Assembly: GCA_022925895.1 (NCBI GenBank)
Contig: JAKSYS010000361.1
Location: forward strand, 1-61,345
Length of the DNA stretch: 61,345 nt
DNA from: Fragilaria crotonensis
Lineage: Eukaryota; Bacillariophyta; Fragilariophyceae; Fragilariales; Fragilariaceae
Reading direction: 5' to 3'
In this document: positions 1 through 11,042 of the stretch, piece by piece
How the letters are laid out: the number at the start of each line of letters is the position of its first letter
How positions within the stretch are numbered: the stretch's first letter is position 1
Made by a program: the position numbers and the translations under genes
Notes under the pieces: model-generated
The model's database searches: none
What the model saw: only the letters and a program-made list of their open reading frames with translations
Told to the model about the DNA's origin: nothing

Positions 1-182
1 GTATCGGTACAATACTTCACCATCTCAGTATCATCTCGTGCCTCGCGGTACACATTGCGCGCAAGGAACGTGGAGAGGCCTCTCAGATTGTTGATTTGTG
101 GGGATCGCGATGAACTCAGTGCATGCAGATCTGATCGTTAGCTCTCATTGTTAAAGACCCTTTCGCCAACAAGGGAAAAGCG

Positions 183-1907
183 ATGTCGTTTTGGTCTTCT
201 GCATTCGGCGCAGCCAAGAGTAGTAGCACCGACTTTCCGTCGTCTCAGCACCAGCCACAATCGACGCACAAGGAGTCGAAAAAAGACAATATTCCCCCTA
301 CAGCTGGCCCTCCTCCTATAACCGGTCCTCCTCCTCCAACAGCGGGTCCTCCTCCTACAACTGGTCCTCCTATAACAACAGCGTATGGAAATTTCCCGCA
401 AAAGAAGGCCTCCAATCCCCTTGGACATCATCATCCTCAGCCAGCCGAGGCAGCAACGCCGATTCCTAAATTTCAAATATTTCAACCAAAAGTGGAGGAG
501 TCGGCACAAAGGGTGAAGGACCAGGACGCGAATGACGAAAAGAGTCATACCGTAGTGAACGACATTGATCGTTCTGAAGATTTGAACGATCCAAACATTG
601 AATCTGAGCGACAAGGAAGGAGTACGTCGGATGCAACAGTTGAAGATCCGGTCGTTCCGCTCGATGATTGGACTTGGGACGAACAACCTGTTGCCACCTT
701 GGATATTACAGCGGTTCCAATCCAGCAGGATGTGAATTTTGGAATGGAACGGCCACCCAGCACCATTAACGAGCTTGTCAAAGTGGGGAAGGACAACGAT
801 CAACTTGACGACTCGAACGATTCCTCAAATGCAAATCAGGGCGACCTCGATTGTGCGACAAATGTCCACGATGACCATGATGATCATTGCCAGACTAGTG
901 AAGAGGAAGAACGCCGCGAAGTAAAGTCGAATGACAATGAGGAAGAAATGATAGCTACCAACGATCCCTTCGACGCAAATCAGGGCAACAGTGATTGTGC
1001 TTCAAATGCCCATGATGCACATGGCGATCATTGCCAGACCGTTGATGACAAAATACTCAACGAAGGAAAGGCGAATGACATTAAGGGAGAATCGTTAGTC
1101 ATCTCCAGCACACGACCGAATCCGGTTGTCGCCCGACAACCTGTAGCACCGAGCCCCACGATTTTGGCCAATGCAATATCTCCCAAGTTCGATTTTTTAA
1201 TCACCGAATCGATTGATCAATTCAAACTCGAAGAAGACTCAGCGAAACGTCGCCATGAGTTTCGTACTCGCTTCTACCAGATGGACTGTCGTTTGGCCGG
1301 CCTTCTGGCGCGGTGCGTCGTTGAAGGTGCAAAACGGCACGAAGGGCTGAAGGCCATATTCCCTGGCCTGTGTCGACAGTTGGAACACGTTTCCGATCGA
1401 TACCTGGGCAATAAATTGCAATTAGATGGCGAGCGGACTCGACTTTTGGCTCTTCAACGACGAGTTCACGGCATTCACACGAAAATGGTGAAGCACTATC
1501 AAGAAACGCTCCATGACTTGCAGGAAGAAGTATTTGAGTCACTTCATTTGGAGATGCTCCAGAATGTGCAGCCGTCGCTTCAAATGGAGGTTCAAAAGGC
1601 AGACAAACGAGAAAGCACGCGCTTCCGTAAGTTTGAGTCGCTGGCGGGGACAGCGGCTCGACGATTTTACGAGGAAACAGCAACTCGAAAGGCTGCGGAA
1701 GCGCTGTTGCGAGAGCAGATCGATTTACTGTCGCAGCCAGAGAGCAAAGTCAACTTCTTGGAACAACTGCGAACGATACGTGCTGAGCTTCAGCAAGAAC
1801 GCGAGGCTCGCCGAGCCCGCGACGCTCAAGTTCTCAGCGACGTACACAGCACGTGTGATGCGCTTAAACGCGCTGTTTTAGAAGCAGCCGACACTTCGAT
1901 TGGGTAG
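183..1907 (+). CDS. Coiled-coil protein, possibly SF-assemblin-like
   Basis: 574 residues, single exon. The N-terminal ~75 residues are low complexity, with repeated GPPP/GPP(I/T)T units (nt ~300-380). An acidic, Asp/Asn/Glu-rich middle follows and contains an internal tandem duplication: a block of ~45 residues that includes NQG(D/N)xDCAxNxHDxHxDHCQT appears twice (nt ~810-895 and ~960-1045). From about residue 345 to the end the protein is charged and mostly predicted helical, rich in Arg/Glu/Leu heptads. The stretch FESLAGTAARRFYEETATRKAAE resembles the regular coiled coil of SF-assemblin/giardin fibre proteins, which would suggest a role in a basal-body or cytoskeletal fibre. The family call is an inference; the coding status is much firmer. 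Its 3' end lies 74 bp from the convergent armadillo gene. Confidence 0.75.
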   Translation: MSFWSSAFGAAKSSSTDFPSSQHQPQSTHKESKKDNIPPTAGPPPITGPPPPTAGPPPTTGPPITTAYGNFPQKKASNPLGHHHPQPAEAATPIPKFQIFQPKVEESAQRVKDQDANDEKSHTVVNDIDRSEDLNDPNIESERQGRSTSDATVEDPVVPLDDWTWDEQPVATLDITAVPIQQDVNFGMERPPSTINELVKVGKDNDQLDDSNDSSNANQGDLDCATNVHDDHDDHCQTSEEEERREVKSNDNEEEMIATNDPFDANQGNSDCASNAHDAHGDHCQTVDDKILNEGKANDIKGESLVISSTRPNPVVARQPVAPSPTILANAISPKFDFLITESIDQFKLEEDSAKRRHEFRTRFYQMDCRLAGLLARCVVEGAKRHEGLKAIFPGLCRQLEHVSDRYLGNKLQLDGERTRLLALQRRVHGIHTKMVKHYQETLHDLQEEVFESLHLEMLQNVQPSLQMEVQKADKRESTRFRKFESLAGTAARRFYEETATRKAAEALLREQIDLLSQPESKVNFLEQLRTIRAELQQEREARRARDAQVLSDVHSTCDALKRAVLEAADTSIG

Positions 1908-1981
1908 AAAGTACGCTTATCCTAATAGAGCATAGTGAACGCTTGTAATCCGAGAAGTAAATTGGTGGCAAGCTTACTTTG

Positions 1982-4900
1982 TTAGAGGCTGGCCAACACT
2001 TGGTTGGCACGATCAGAACACTTGTCAGGAAACTTTGTCGCCGCATGCTTCATGAGTCGTCCAAGCTCTTCCGCGTTCGTCCTGATCAAGTCGGCATTGT
2101 CAGCGGATAACATAAAGTTCCGCATCGCCACACAGGCGTGCTCTTGAAGCTTCGGAGATTCTGGAAATAGGCGCATCGCGGAGATAATAGCATTGATTTC
2201 TCCGTCAGTCGCGATCATGACTTCGTTCGTCTGCACATTCACTGCCAAACTCGACAGCGCTCGGCAAGCTTCAATTTGAAGCACTTCCGAGTCGTAATGA
2301 GCCCACATGGCAAAGAGAATTGCATCGACACCACCAGCTTCTCGAATTAGAGTCTTGTTACGAGAATTCGACGCAAGGGTGCAAAGGCATCCACACGCTT
2401 GCTTTTGGACTTTGGCATAGTTTATATTTGCCATCATGCCGTTGACCACAAGTTCGATTCCTTCGGCATTTGCAATTTCGACCTGATTTCTTTCGAGAAC
2501 AGCTAAGCTCCACATGGTAGAAAATGCTCGTTCGAGAACAGCTGGTGACCCCATGAATTCTTTAATAGCAGCGGTCACAGCATTGATCCCACCCGCTTGA
2601 GCTATTGCTTGCTTGGACGCAGCGTTCCTCATCGACAGGTTTTGAAGCACACCAAGAGCCTTTTCCTGCAGCCCCATGGCGTCGGGATTATGACGCATTG
2701 TTTTGACCACAGTTTCCACCACGTTTGAATCAGCAATGATTTGCTCTTCCGCATCAGAGGAGAGATTAAGAAGCGCAGAGCAAGCTCCCTCCAGAAGGTT
2801 AAGGTTGTCCGAGTTGCTGTTCATAGAGTTGACAATCAGAATCATTCCACCTTGTGATGCGATGAGCATGCGCGACTCGTGATCCACGCTAAGGTGAGAC
2901 AGCGCTTTGCACGCGTCTACTTGAATTCGTTGGTTTGCGGAGAAAATCGCCAATGCGCTCACGATCATGTCGATGCCATCCGTCTCAGCAATACATATAT
3001 TGACTTGCAAGTTCTCGGTGGAGGATAATAAAGCAAGAATAGCACAACCCAGCTCTTGTACTGGTTCGTCCGCCTCGTGCTCTACCATAGCGTCTATAAC
3101 AACAACAATGCCTCCGCACTGGATGACAAGGGCTTCTTCGACGAACGATAAATTCAAGAGGACATCAAGGAACTGCTCCAGAACGAGAATCTTGTCTGAA
3201 TCAAACTCCATAACCATGTACGTCACTCCAATTAGTGCCTCGACGTCCTCCACAGCAATGTGGGTGTTCTGGTCTCGCATACATGCAGTAATGGACGCAA
3301 GAGCTCCGGATGCGGCTGCCTGAAGCTGTGAATTGTACGGCAGTTCGTCTCCTTTGTAAAGCATCATGACTCCAAGGACAGATCTAAACATGGTGTCCAA
3401 GTCATGGGAGGTTTGCGTTGTCTGTCGTGCGCACAACGCCCAAAGCACGCCGCAAGCGCTCCGTTTGAGATCAACTGATAGGGAGCGGGTATTGATCATG
3501 TCAGTCATATACTCCACCAATCCGGAAAAGTCGATGTTATTCGAACCTGGAATTGACACAACCAATAAATTGTCGATGGCATTGCATGCCACTAGTAGAT
3601 CATGCGCGCTACTCATGTGAGTCCTCATGGCATGCATGATCACTTGAAAAATGTCGCCAGGCAACGCCATCGCCGATCGATTTGTTGAACTGGCCAATGT
3701 TGACAAGAGCTCCAACACTTTCTCCGTAACAGCAAAGGAAACTGAGCGTTGTATTTGCCGCTTAGCAACATCCATACATCCAGCCGAAACAATTTGTATT
3801 TTGTATTCATCTGAACTATTGGCAAGTGTTGTTAGCGCACCGCACATTGATTGTACCGCTCGCGGGGACGAAGAGTCGAGGCAATCAACAAACAGCCTTA
3901 AGCCGTTGGTATCGATGATCTTCTTCATCAAATGCGGGAACTGGATGCCAATGTTTCCAAGCGCGCGACCAGCTTGATCGTGGAGTTGAACATTGTCGTC
4001 GTTGAGTCCCAACGCATGCACGGGAATCTCGAATGGAATTCCACTTGACGTAACTGAGGTGTACGTCGCAACATTAGCGATAAAACCGCACACTGAGATG
4101 AGCAACTCGATATCGTCAGGATGACTAGCCTGGGCAACGTCAACTGCTTCGAGTGCATCTTTTAGGTACGAAAAGTCAAAGAAAGCAGGAATGTAGGAAG
4201 CGCTCCACACAACCTTGGAGGCTGCCCTCTGTAATGCAACATTATCCACAGCCGACGCCATCGTTGTGACAATGGCCTTGAGGCCTTCTGATTCCTTAAA
4301 CTGAAGGCGATTGGCTGGCATCAAGATAGCTAGTAGGTTGCAGCAAGCTTCTTGAAGTTTGATCTCGTCAGGGTTCTCTGACATCTTGCGAATCGTAGCA
4401 ACCATGCAATCGGCAGCTTGCTCAATGCCCTCACTCCCAGCGAACAGCAGAAGCCGACGAAGCAAGACAGCAGTCCCTTCGTAAACCAAACAGCTTGTGG
4501 AACGATTCTTAAGGATCTTAGAGCAAGCACCAACTCCTCCTACCTTGACAATCCTTTCAGTAACCTTGTTCGACTGTGAAATGTTATCGCCACGATCAAG
4601 CAATTTCCACAGAAGTTTTGTCGCCCAAAGCTGAGCAACGGTCTCGCCAGCATGTACAGTCATCGACGAGACTATTACCGCGATTCCCTCGCCGTCACTA
4701 AGAGACTCGATATTCCTTTTAATCGCCAAAGAGTCGCTCTCCCTTTTGTTTCCGTCGCACTCTGTAACGAGAGAGTGAAGAGCTCGGCAGGACCATTCAA
4801 AGACACCCGCAGACGCCGGAAGTCGTTTCATCGATTCAAGAATAAGCTCAATGCCTCCGCCATCAGCAATGGCTCGTCTACTTTCAGTGCCACGCGCTAG

Positions 4901-5905
4901 ACACGAGATTGCACCCAGCGCCCACTGTACGAAATCAGCATCGCGTTGACTTGCCGGATTGTTGAGGGCATCCAGCATAGTGTCGACGGCTCCAGATTCA
5001 TACGCTTCTCCATTTAAAGAATCGCTCCGCGCAGTGACTCCCCAGAGGGCCCCGCAACAGACGGTCATCATTCTCGCATCATTCATATAGATTTCCATGA
5101 CCTCCTTTATTTCGTATAGGACTTCTGCTTGGTCGTTGCCAATATTTCGGAGCCGATGGAGTCTTGGCCTTAACAGATCGGGTTGGCCTTTGTTATCTCG
5201 AAGAACGCCTAGCAATTGCCATGACTCTTCTTTCGATTTGCAACCAGTGTAGTCTTCATTGATCATCACGTCCGACCCTACCGAAACGGACGGCGCCGGC
5301 GGTGGGGGCGGCGTCACCGAGTGTTGCGACAAGTTTCCCATGTCTGACGCGCCATTTGAAGTACCCAAACTGGCTTGTTGTGAACGGGGTCTTAATTTCT
5401 GAGTATGCGTATATTCTCCAGCCATCGACGACGGTCGCTGGCTTTCATCAAAGGACCTAGTTGGAGACTTATTTCGTTGGATTTGTAAGGTTGCACTTCC
5501 TTTTGAAGGAAGTCGATTTTGTGTAACCTGATGTCCATTTGCGTGTGCAGGGGATCCGGCCTGAATTGAAAGCGCGGCAAGCCTACCCGCCATGCGAAAC
5601 TTTGCATTCGGCGCAGAGGATGCCGGAGCTTGAATTGGTTTGAACTTCTGCTCCCATGCTTGCAGGATTGGCAAAGGTACAGTATTGGAATTGCAGCGAA
5701 TGCACTTTCCGTCGTAGACATGGTCGGTCGTCAAGGCTGTTCGCTTGAACATTTTGACATCGTGAGTTTTGAGTCCGCACTTCACGCAAACTCCTTTCTT
5801 CTTCGCGATGGCTTCTCGTTCTTCTTGGCTCAGAGCAGTTCCGTGTTGATTGAACATCGGAATGCTCGTCCCTCGAATCTCTGCTAAATCATGGTAATTA
5901 TTCAT
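1982..5905 (-). CDS. Large armadillo/HEAT-repeat protein with N-terminal Cys4 module
   Basis: 1307 residues, intronless. Residues ~35-75 hold a Cys4 module: CVKCG, then about 30 residues later CIRCN. I recognise it as an N-terminal module seen on many diatom proteins. A proline/serine-rich linker with a PPPPPAP stretch follows (residues ~200-207). From residue ~240 to the end the sequence is a solenoid of repeated ~42-residue helical units with the spacing expected of armadillo repeats, for example segments of the type A(C/L)xxLxxLAxxxxNxxxIxxxGGIxxIxxAM. Such solenoids normally act as protein-interaction scaffolds; the partner cannot be told from sequence. The start ATG at 5905 is followed directly by a hydrophilic N-terminus with no targeting signal. 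Confidence 0.88.
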   Translation of the reverse strand: MNNYHDLAEIRGTSIPMFNQHGTALSQEEREAIAKKKGVCVKCGLKTHDVKMFKRTALTTDHVYDGKCIRCNSNTVPLPILQAWEQKFKPIQAPASSAPNAKFRMAGRLAALSIQAGSPAHANGHQVTQNRLPSKGSATLQIQRNKSPTRSFDESQRPSSMAGEYTHTQKLRPRSQQASLGTSNGASDMGNLSQHSVTPPPPPAPSVSVGSDVMINEDYTGCKSKEESWQLLGVLRDNKGQPDLLRPRLHRLRNIGNDQAEVLYEIKEVMEIYMNDARMMTVCCGALWGVTARSDSLNGEAYESGAVDTMLDALNNPASQRDADFVQWALGAISCLARGTESRRAIADGGGIELILESMKRLPASAGVFEWSCRALHSLVTECDGNKRESDSLAIKRNIESLSDGEGIAVIVSSMTVHAGETVAQLWATKLLWKLLDRGDNISQSNKVTERIVKVGGVGACSKILKNRSTSCLVYEGTAVLLRRLLLFAGSEGIEQAADCMVATIRKMSENPDEIKLQEACCNLLAILMPANRLQFKESEGLKAIVTTMASAVDNVALQRAASKVVWSASYIPAFFDFSYLKDALEAVDVAQASHPDDIELLISVCGFIANVATYTSVTSSGIPFEIPVHALGLNDDNVQLHDQAGRALGNIGIQFPHLMKKIIDTNGLRLFVDCLDSSSPRAVQSMCGALTTLANSSDEYKIQIVSAGCMDVAKRQIQRSVSFAVTEKVLELLSTLASSTNRSAMALPGDIFQVIMHAMRTHMSSAHDLLVACNAIDNLLVVSIPGSNNIDFSGLVEYMTDMINTRSLSVDLKRSACGVLWALCARQTTQTSHDLDTMFRSVLGVMMLYKGDELPYNSQLQAAASGALASITACMRDQNTHIAVEDVEALIGVTYMVMEFDSDKILVLEQFLDVLLNLSFVEEALVIQCGGIVVVIDAMVEHEADEPVQELGCAILALLSSTENLQVNICIAETDGIDMIVSALAIFSANQRIQVDACKALSHLSVDHESRMLIASQGGMILIVNSMNSNSDNLNLLEGACSALLNLSSDAEEQIIADSNVVETVVKTMRHNPDAMGLQEKALGVLQNLSMRNAASKQAIAQAGGINAVTAAIKEFMGSPAVLERAFSTMWSLAVLERNQVEIANAEGIELVVNGMMANINYAKVQKQACGCLCTLASNSRNKTLIREAGGVDAILFAMWAHYDSEVLQIEACRALSSLAVNVQTNEVMIATDGEINAIISAMRLFPESPKLQEHACVAMRNFMLSADNADLIRTNAEELGRLMKHAATKFPDKCSDRANQVLASL

Positions 5906-6771
5906 TCTAGCCGTTCAGCGATTCAACAAGAATCACAGGTAGAGTCTCACAAAGTGGAAGAGTCTCACAAAGTTGATTGAGAGTCGTCAAAGAATCAGGA
6001 GGACCAGATGAAATTGCTATCAAACAGTCGTGTCTTTTTTGGGGCTTCGTACGAATTTCTACGTAGAAGGACGGAAGGGATGATAAATACTCCAACTGTG
6101 AAACGGGAGATGGGAGATTGGGATATGTCCCACGTACTGGACCGAAAGATATTTGCCGTGTTCGAAGTTGGTGATGAAATAAATCACTCCTTATAGATCG
6201 AAGGGTAACAAAAGACTATCTCTACTCTCACTCTGCAGTTGATCGCTTGTTCTTGCGCTTGGCGTCGAAGTGTTGTGAAGCAAAAGCGGTCTGCAACTGC
6301 GAATGTACTGGTAATCGAGGTCGCAGGCCACGTGAGATTCCCAGTGTTCAGTCCAGTTCTTAGGTGGAGATATGCGTAGTCCTAACCTTAATGTGTAATA
6401 CGGATCGAAACCAGAATCTCGCGCTGGACGCCCTGCCCTGGACACTGGACAAATGGACTCAGAGTACTGTACTGGAGAACTCAGTACTGTCGTATTCATT
6501 GGTCGTACTCCGCAAGTACTAGTACTGTTTATAATACTACGGTATACGCCAGTCCATTGTGGCGGAATGTACGCCTGCTGTAGGCGCTCCACGGCATTGT
6601 GATTGTAGGAAGTTGGAAGGCTACTTGTGACTTGTGCCCATTCTGGTGCTACTGAAGAACTTCGATTCCCTTACTACTAATCACTCTCTGGTAATGAATA
6701 ACTTAAACCGGTCCTAAAATGCGCGCCCTCGCCAAACCACGAGCAGTTCGGTTATGCCGAAAACTAACGCC
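5906..6771. other. Intergenic, no supported gene
   Basis: Only short ORFs (up to 133 codons) without recognisable motifs. Part of it (about 6460-6560) carries the GTAC-rich words typical of spacers in this window. Confidence 0.6.
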
Positions 6772-7482
6772 CTACGAAACCAAATCAGGATCGAGGTCAC
6801 CTAGCCAGTTAGCGACAGTCAATTTGAATCTAGGCATATCCAAATATCCCTGGAACGGCGCAAACCGCAACAACTTCCCATTCGCTTCGTAGTGGTCGAG
6901 AATCGGTTGAGAACTTGCATAGAAAGTATCAAGACGCCTCTCAATGATAGCAGGTGTGTCATCAGCACGTTGTACCCAGTGATCTGTCGGCGAGGAACAG
7001 CTAATGCAACTCTCTGGCAAGCTCGCTGGCAAATTAAAGGAACCGTATTGAACGTTAGCGATGTTCCAGTTCCGATTGCAGATGGTACAAATTCTCCGTC
7101 CTAGCAACTTTTCTAAGCAAACTTGCCGCGGGACTTCCAAACTAATTGCAGCCTGAACAGGTGCATCCCAATCCCTTTCCATCAGCTTAACTTGACTTGC
7201 TGTCCGTGGGAATCCATCCAATAAGTATGATTGGTGTTTTGGCAATTGCGGCACCAGAATCTTGCTGACGGTTTCATCGTCCACAAGTTTGCCAGACGAG
7301 GTATCAACTTGCGCTTGTTGTAGCAAAGTGGACACCGTGATCAGGGGAAGCGACAAGAATTCAGCCAGTAACCGCCCGTAGCTTCCCTTCCCACTTCCAG
7401 GTGGTCCAATAAGAGAAATATTTGGGCACCAAGCTAGTCGACCTGACATGATGCCACAAACCAAATTTGATTGAAGGGCCAA
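6772..7482 (-). CDS. Adenylate kinase with Cys4 zinc lid
   Basis: 236 residues. Catalyses ATP + AMP = 2 ADP or a closely related nucleoside monophosphate transfer. The P-loop GPPGSGKGSYG lies near residue 26. The NMP-binding segment contains LLDGFPRTASQ, with the conserved FPR Arg. The lid opens with a GRRICTIC Cys pair and closes with CISC, followed by the RADD and RRLDTF Arg/Asp motifs. Four lid cysteines (CxxC...CxxC) imply a structural zinc, common in bacterial and organellar adenylate kinases and absent from the short-lid cytosolic type. The ~20 residues ahead of the P-loop domain (from Met 1) might be a weak organelle leader; translation could also begin at the Met of MSGRLAWC. Compartment unproven. 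Confidence 0.9.
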   Translation of the reverse strand: MALQSNLVCGIMSGRLAWCPNISLIGPPGSGKGSYGRLLAEFLSLPLITVSTLLQQAQVDTSSGKLVDDETVSKILVPQLPKHQSYLLDGFPRTASQVKLMERDWDAPVQAAISLEVPRQVCLEKLLGRRICTICNRNWNIANVQYGSFNLPASLPESCISCSSPTDHWVQRADDTPAIIERRLDTFYASSQPILDHYEANGKLLRFAPFQGYLDMPRFKLTVANWLGDLDPDLVS

Positions 7483-8153
7483 TCTGCTGAGGCGCCAATG
7501 ATATTGAAAAATGAGGTGTCGTACGCAATGTGGGAGGGGCGGGGTTTGTTTACTGTTACTAGCATACTGGAGTACTTGTCCTGGAACGTGGCGTCCTGGG
7601 CCCGGAACTATAAACTATACTGTACCAGGCACCTTTTACAGTACCGGTACGAACACTGTAAAATGAATAGGGAATCCATCGATTCATCGGTCAGCATTTC
7701 AGTCTTCGAGAAGAGGAAGTACGTCGTACTGGTACTGTACCATTGGTACCTGTAGCGTCTAATTGCTGGTTCAAGTTGTAACCAGACCTACTTTTCTCGA
7801 GAGAATCGCGGTAAAACGACAGTGTAGGCAAACCACAAATAATGCAGGTAATCGTATGAAGATGACTTAGCTCGACACTAATATATGGGCAGACAGAGAG
7901 GTGTAATAAGACCCAGTGTCATCCAGATCAAATCAAGGTACGATGTTGCCGGAACTCGGATGGCGGAGAAGCTTAAGAAATGCACTCTAACTCTATATAT
8001 TCGCTACGCAATGGAGCACTGATGAAGCGAGTGCTCAACATCTTATTCGAAAGATCGACCAGCATTCTGTCTCAACCACTGGTGCAGCGCGACAAGCTAG
8101 CAGGCTGCAGGCAAAGGTCGTACGGCACCACACGACTCATTTCTAAACCAAGA
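7483..8153. other. Intergenic, GTAC-rich, no supported gene
   Basis: Spacer between the adenylate kinase start and the ABCF stop. Contains several GTAC words (7558-7750) and short ORFs with no motif. Confidence 0.6.
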
Positions 8154-10412
8154 TTATCCATTTTGATGCTGGGCAAGTCGTTTTTGATTCTCCTTCTTGG
8201 TGTGCATTTTGAAGTCCATGATGTCTCCCTTGTACTTCGTAATGCATTTGTTGTTACAAACCAAAATTTCATCGGCACACTGAGAGATCAATCTCATATC
8301 GTGAGAAATCACAACCACGCCACCCTTGAAAGTCTTCAGACACCTCGCGAGAGCATCAATAGACTCCATGTCAAGAGGATTTGTAGGCTCATCAAGCAAT
8401 AGCAAATGAGGCTTTTCCCATGCAATAATGGCAAAGACAATGCGCGCTTTTTGGCCCGCGCTCAATTGGTTCATAACCTGTGATTGCATCGCTCCAGTGC
8501 AGCCATATCGGCCCAGAAGGCTTCGAATCTTCTCAATGCTTTCAGTTGGCATGAGCACCTGCTTAAAGTAATCGAGGGGGGTGTAACTCAGGTCAAGGCG
8601 TTCCTCGAAGTGCTGAGTAAATCGAGAAATCTTGAGGTGAGAGTTTTTCTTGACTTGTCCTTTCGTTGGCTGAAGGTCACCACAGATCAGCTTGAACAAA
8701 GTTGTCTTCCCAGCGCCTGTTGGTGGGGATGGGTGAGATGGGATGAACGTGCGAGCAGAAATAGAAGTATAGATAACGTACCGTTCGGACCAACAAGGCA
8801 TACACGGGTTTGCAAGTCAATACCGAAATCTACATCAGTGTACAAGTTTTCACCACCTGGGTACCTAAATGTCACGTTTTCAATTGCAAGCACGGGCACC
8901 GGCAGATCACCAGCGTCTGGCAGGTTCCAATCCCACATCTTAATCTCTTCCGGCAGGTCAGTCAACCCTGCTTCGAGCTTTTTTGCCAATAGCTTCTCTC
9001 GCGCCTGAGCTTGGCGAACCATCTTGACTGTACCGTGACCGAAGCGAGCGATGAAATCTTTGATCTCGGCAATGTCGCGTTGCTCAGCCTCGTATTGGCG
9101 GATCTGCACCATATCCTGGTCACGCCGAGTCTGCACGTATGTGTCGTAGTTGCCGGAGTAGTATCGGAGCTTCTTGTACGTCGGATCTAAACGAACGATG
9201 TTGGTGCAAACATTGTTCATAAAATCCTGAGAGTGACAAATGAATAAGAGGATTCTGTCCCAATTTGCCAAGTAATCTTCAAGCCACAATACAGCTTCCA
9301 TATCCAAGTGATTCGTGGGTTCATCCAACAACAGAAATTCTGGCTTGAGAAAGAGGGCTCGGGCAAGAGCAACGCGCATTCTCCAACCTCCACTGAACTC
9401 TTTCGTGGCCATTTGTTGCATCTGTGGTGTGAAGCCCAATCCAAAAAGGATTTCTGCAGCTCGACTTTCGGCGGTGTTGACATCCAATGCATCAAGCTTG
9501 TGGTACACCATCTCAAGCTGGTTCTGAATATTCGCTTGCTTTTCTTCGTCGTCGCCGCAATCTCCCATTGCCTCGTTCAGGAGCTCGGCGCGCGCCTCCA
9601 GCTCGTTTACTTCTTCGTTGACCTCGAAGACTGCCTCTAAGGCAGTCTTATCCGACTTCTCATATTCTCCATCCAAATAGAAGATATCAATCGACTCTGG
9701 AATAGGAATGGCACGTGCTGCAATAGCCTTCAAAACGGTGGATTTTCCTAAAAGTAGATAGTGAGTGTGGTTGTTCAGACCTGGGTCGCAGAAATCTTAC
9801 ACGCAGCACAGTACCAAACACACGCACCGCTACCATTTGGACCGATGAAACCGTAGCGATTTCCGTAGTTGATAACAATTTCGGTATCCTCGATGAGATG
9901 GCGACCGTGAAACGCGACAGTTACTCCACCAACGTTGATATCTCGCGTATTCGCATGAATGACGCCGCGCTTTGCCTCATAGGTCACAGCAATGTTATTC
10001 CTGGCCAAGTCATCCAACAATTGCTGGTGCTTGAGATCCTTGGAAGTCAACGGGACGGTGTCAATAATGTCACCAATGTCGTCCTTCTTCTCTTCTGACT
10101 TCGGCTTGTCTGGAACTCCTTTCGCCTTACGGAAGAGAAGCGGCTAGTCAGCATTTTGTTTGATCAGTAAAAATTAGCGCAACGTCGTTGACTACGTACC
10201 ATCTTCTTCGCATCACGTTTCGCCTTCGCAAGGGCCTTCTTTTCTTCCTTGGAAAGCTTCTTTTCAAAGAGCTCTTCATCACCCTTACCCATGGCTGCCT
10301 CACGGCAATCCTGCGCCACTAAACTCTCATTGAAGTTGTTGCCGGCTTCTGCCAACTCTTTCTCCATAGCAAACTCGGCCGCCTTCGCCTGTTTCTTTTG
10401 CCATCCCGACAT
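8154..10412 (-). CDS. ABCF-type (GCN20-like) soluble ABC ATPase, four exons
   Basis: Four exons on the minus strand: 10412-10200, 10125-9828, 9747-8782 and 8716-8154, giving 679 residues. The introns (74, 80 and 65 bp) are all GT-AG. The last two interrupt the two Walker A motifs: GPNGS/GKST and GPNG/AGKTT are each split at a glycine codon. There are two ABC domains and no membrane segments. The first has the LSGG-like FSGGWRMR and DEPTNHLD; the second has LSAGQKAR and DEPTNPLD. The inter-domain linker is rich in Arg/Glu/Gln. ABCF proteins act on ribosomes (translation control, stalling relief). The Met of MSGWQKK at 10412 is preferred because the upstream extension is not family-like. The Pro for His substitution in the second D-loop (NPLD) is unusual. 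Confidence 0.93.
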
Positions 10413-11042
10413 GACGAGTTTCTTGTTGTTTGACGGGTGCTGATGAAACGTTCTCAAACAGGAGAGTTGTAGGAGAGTGAAGTATTTCAGGCAAGTTAGT
10501 AACAAGCTATTCTACTGTGAATCTACCGAAATGCCAGATTCAGTTGAGTACACCCCAAGTATGACGGAACGAAAATGTGAGAATCGTGTTGTTGGGTTTC
10601 AAGTTTTTCGCTCCGAAACTGTTGGCTGGCTGTCGACAGACGTTTTCTTTCGCCTTACAACGTCACCATTTCTCATACCTTACACGTTACAGAGTACCGT
10701 AGTAAATAGAAGAATAGAAGTAATCGTTGCACTATACCACTGCAGTACTAGTACTGTACTCCCTTGAATGGATTTCGTACGTATGATACCACCCTGTGAC
10801 GCAGGATCGTAAGCGGTACTCGGACAGCTCTACGACCTGGTACCATACTCCAGTACTGGAGTACATTACTACGAGGGTAATACGAGTTTGTTGTATGGCT
10901 CCTACTCAAGTTTATAGCGCAAGACGCATTAACTGGGTAGCATGCGTATATTGAGTGATGATTATGCTCTGTTATTAGTAGACTAGCTTTTGTACATTCG
11001 GGCAAATTCATACAAGAATCAAGAAGGCGTTGATTCGCGTCT
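10413..11042. other. Intergenic, GTAC-rich
   Basis: Spacer between ABCF and the SUN-domain gene. 10735-10875 has dense AGTACTGTAC/CCAGTACTGGAG-type words. No coding evidence. Confidence 0.6.

Noticed and set aside
138-803. 221-codon minus-strand ORF opposite the coiled-coil gene
   Set aside because: Arg/Cys-rich product typical of the antisense of a proline/Glu-rich coding region; no motif.
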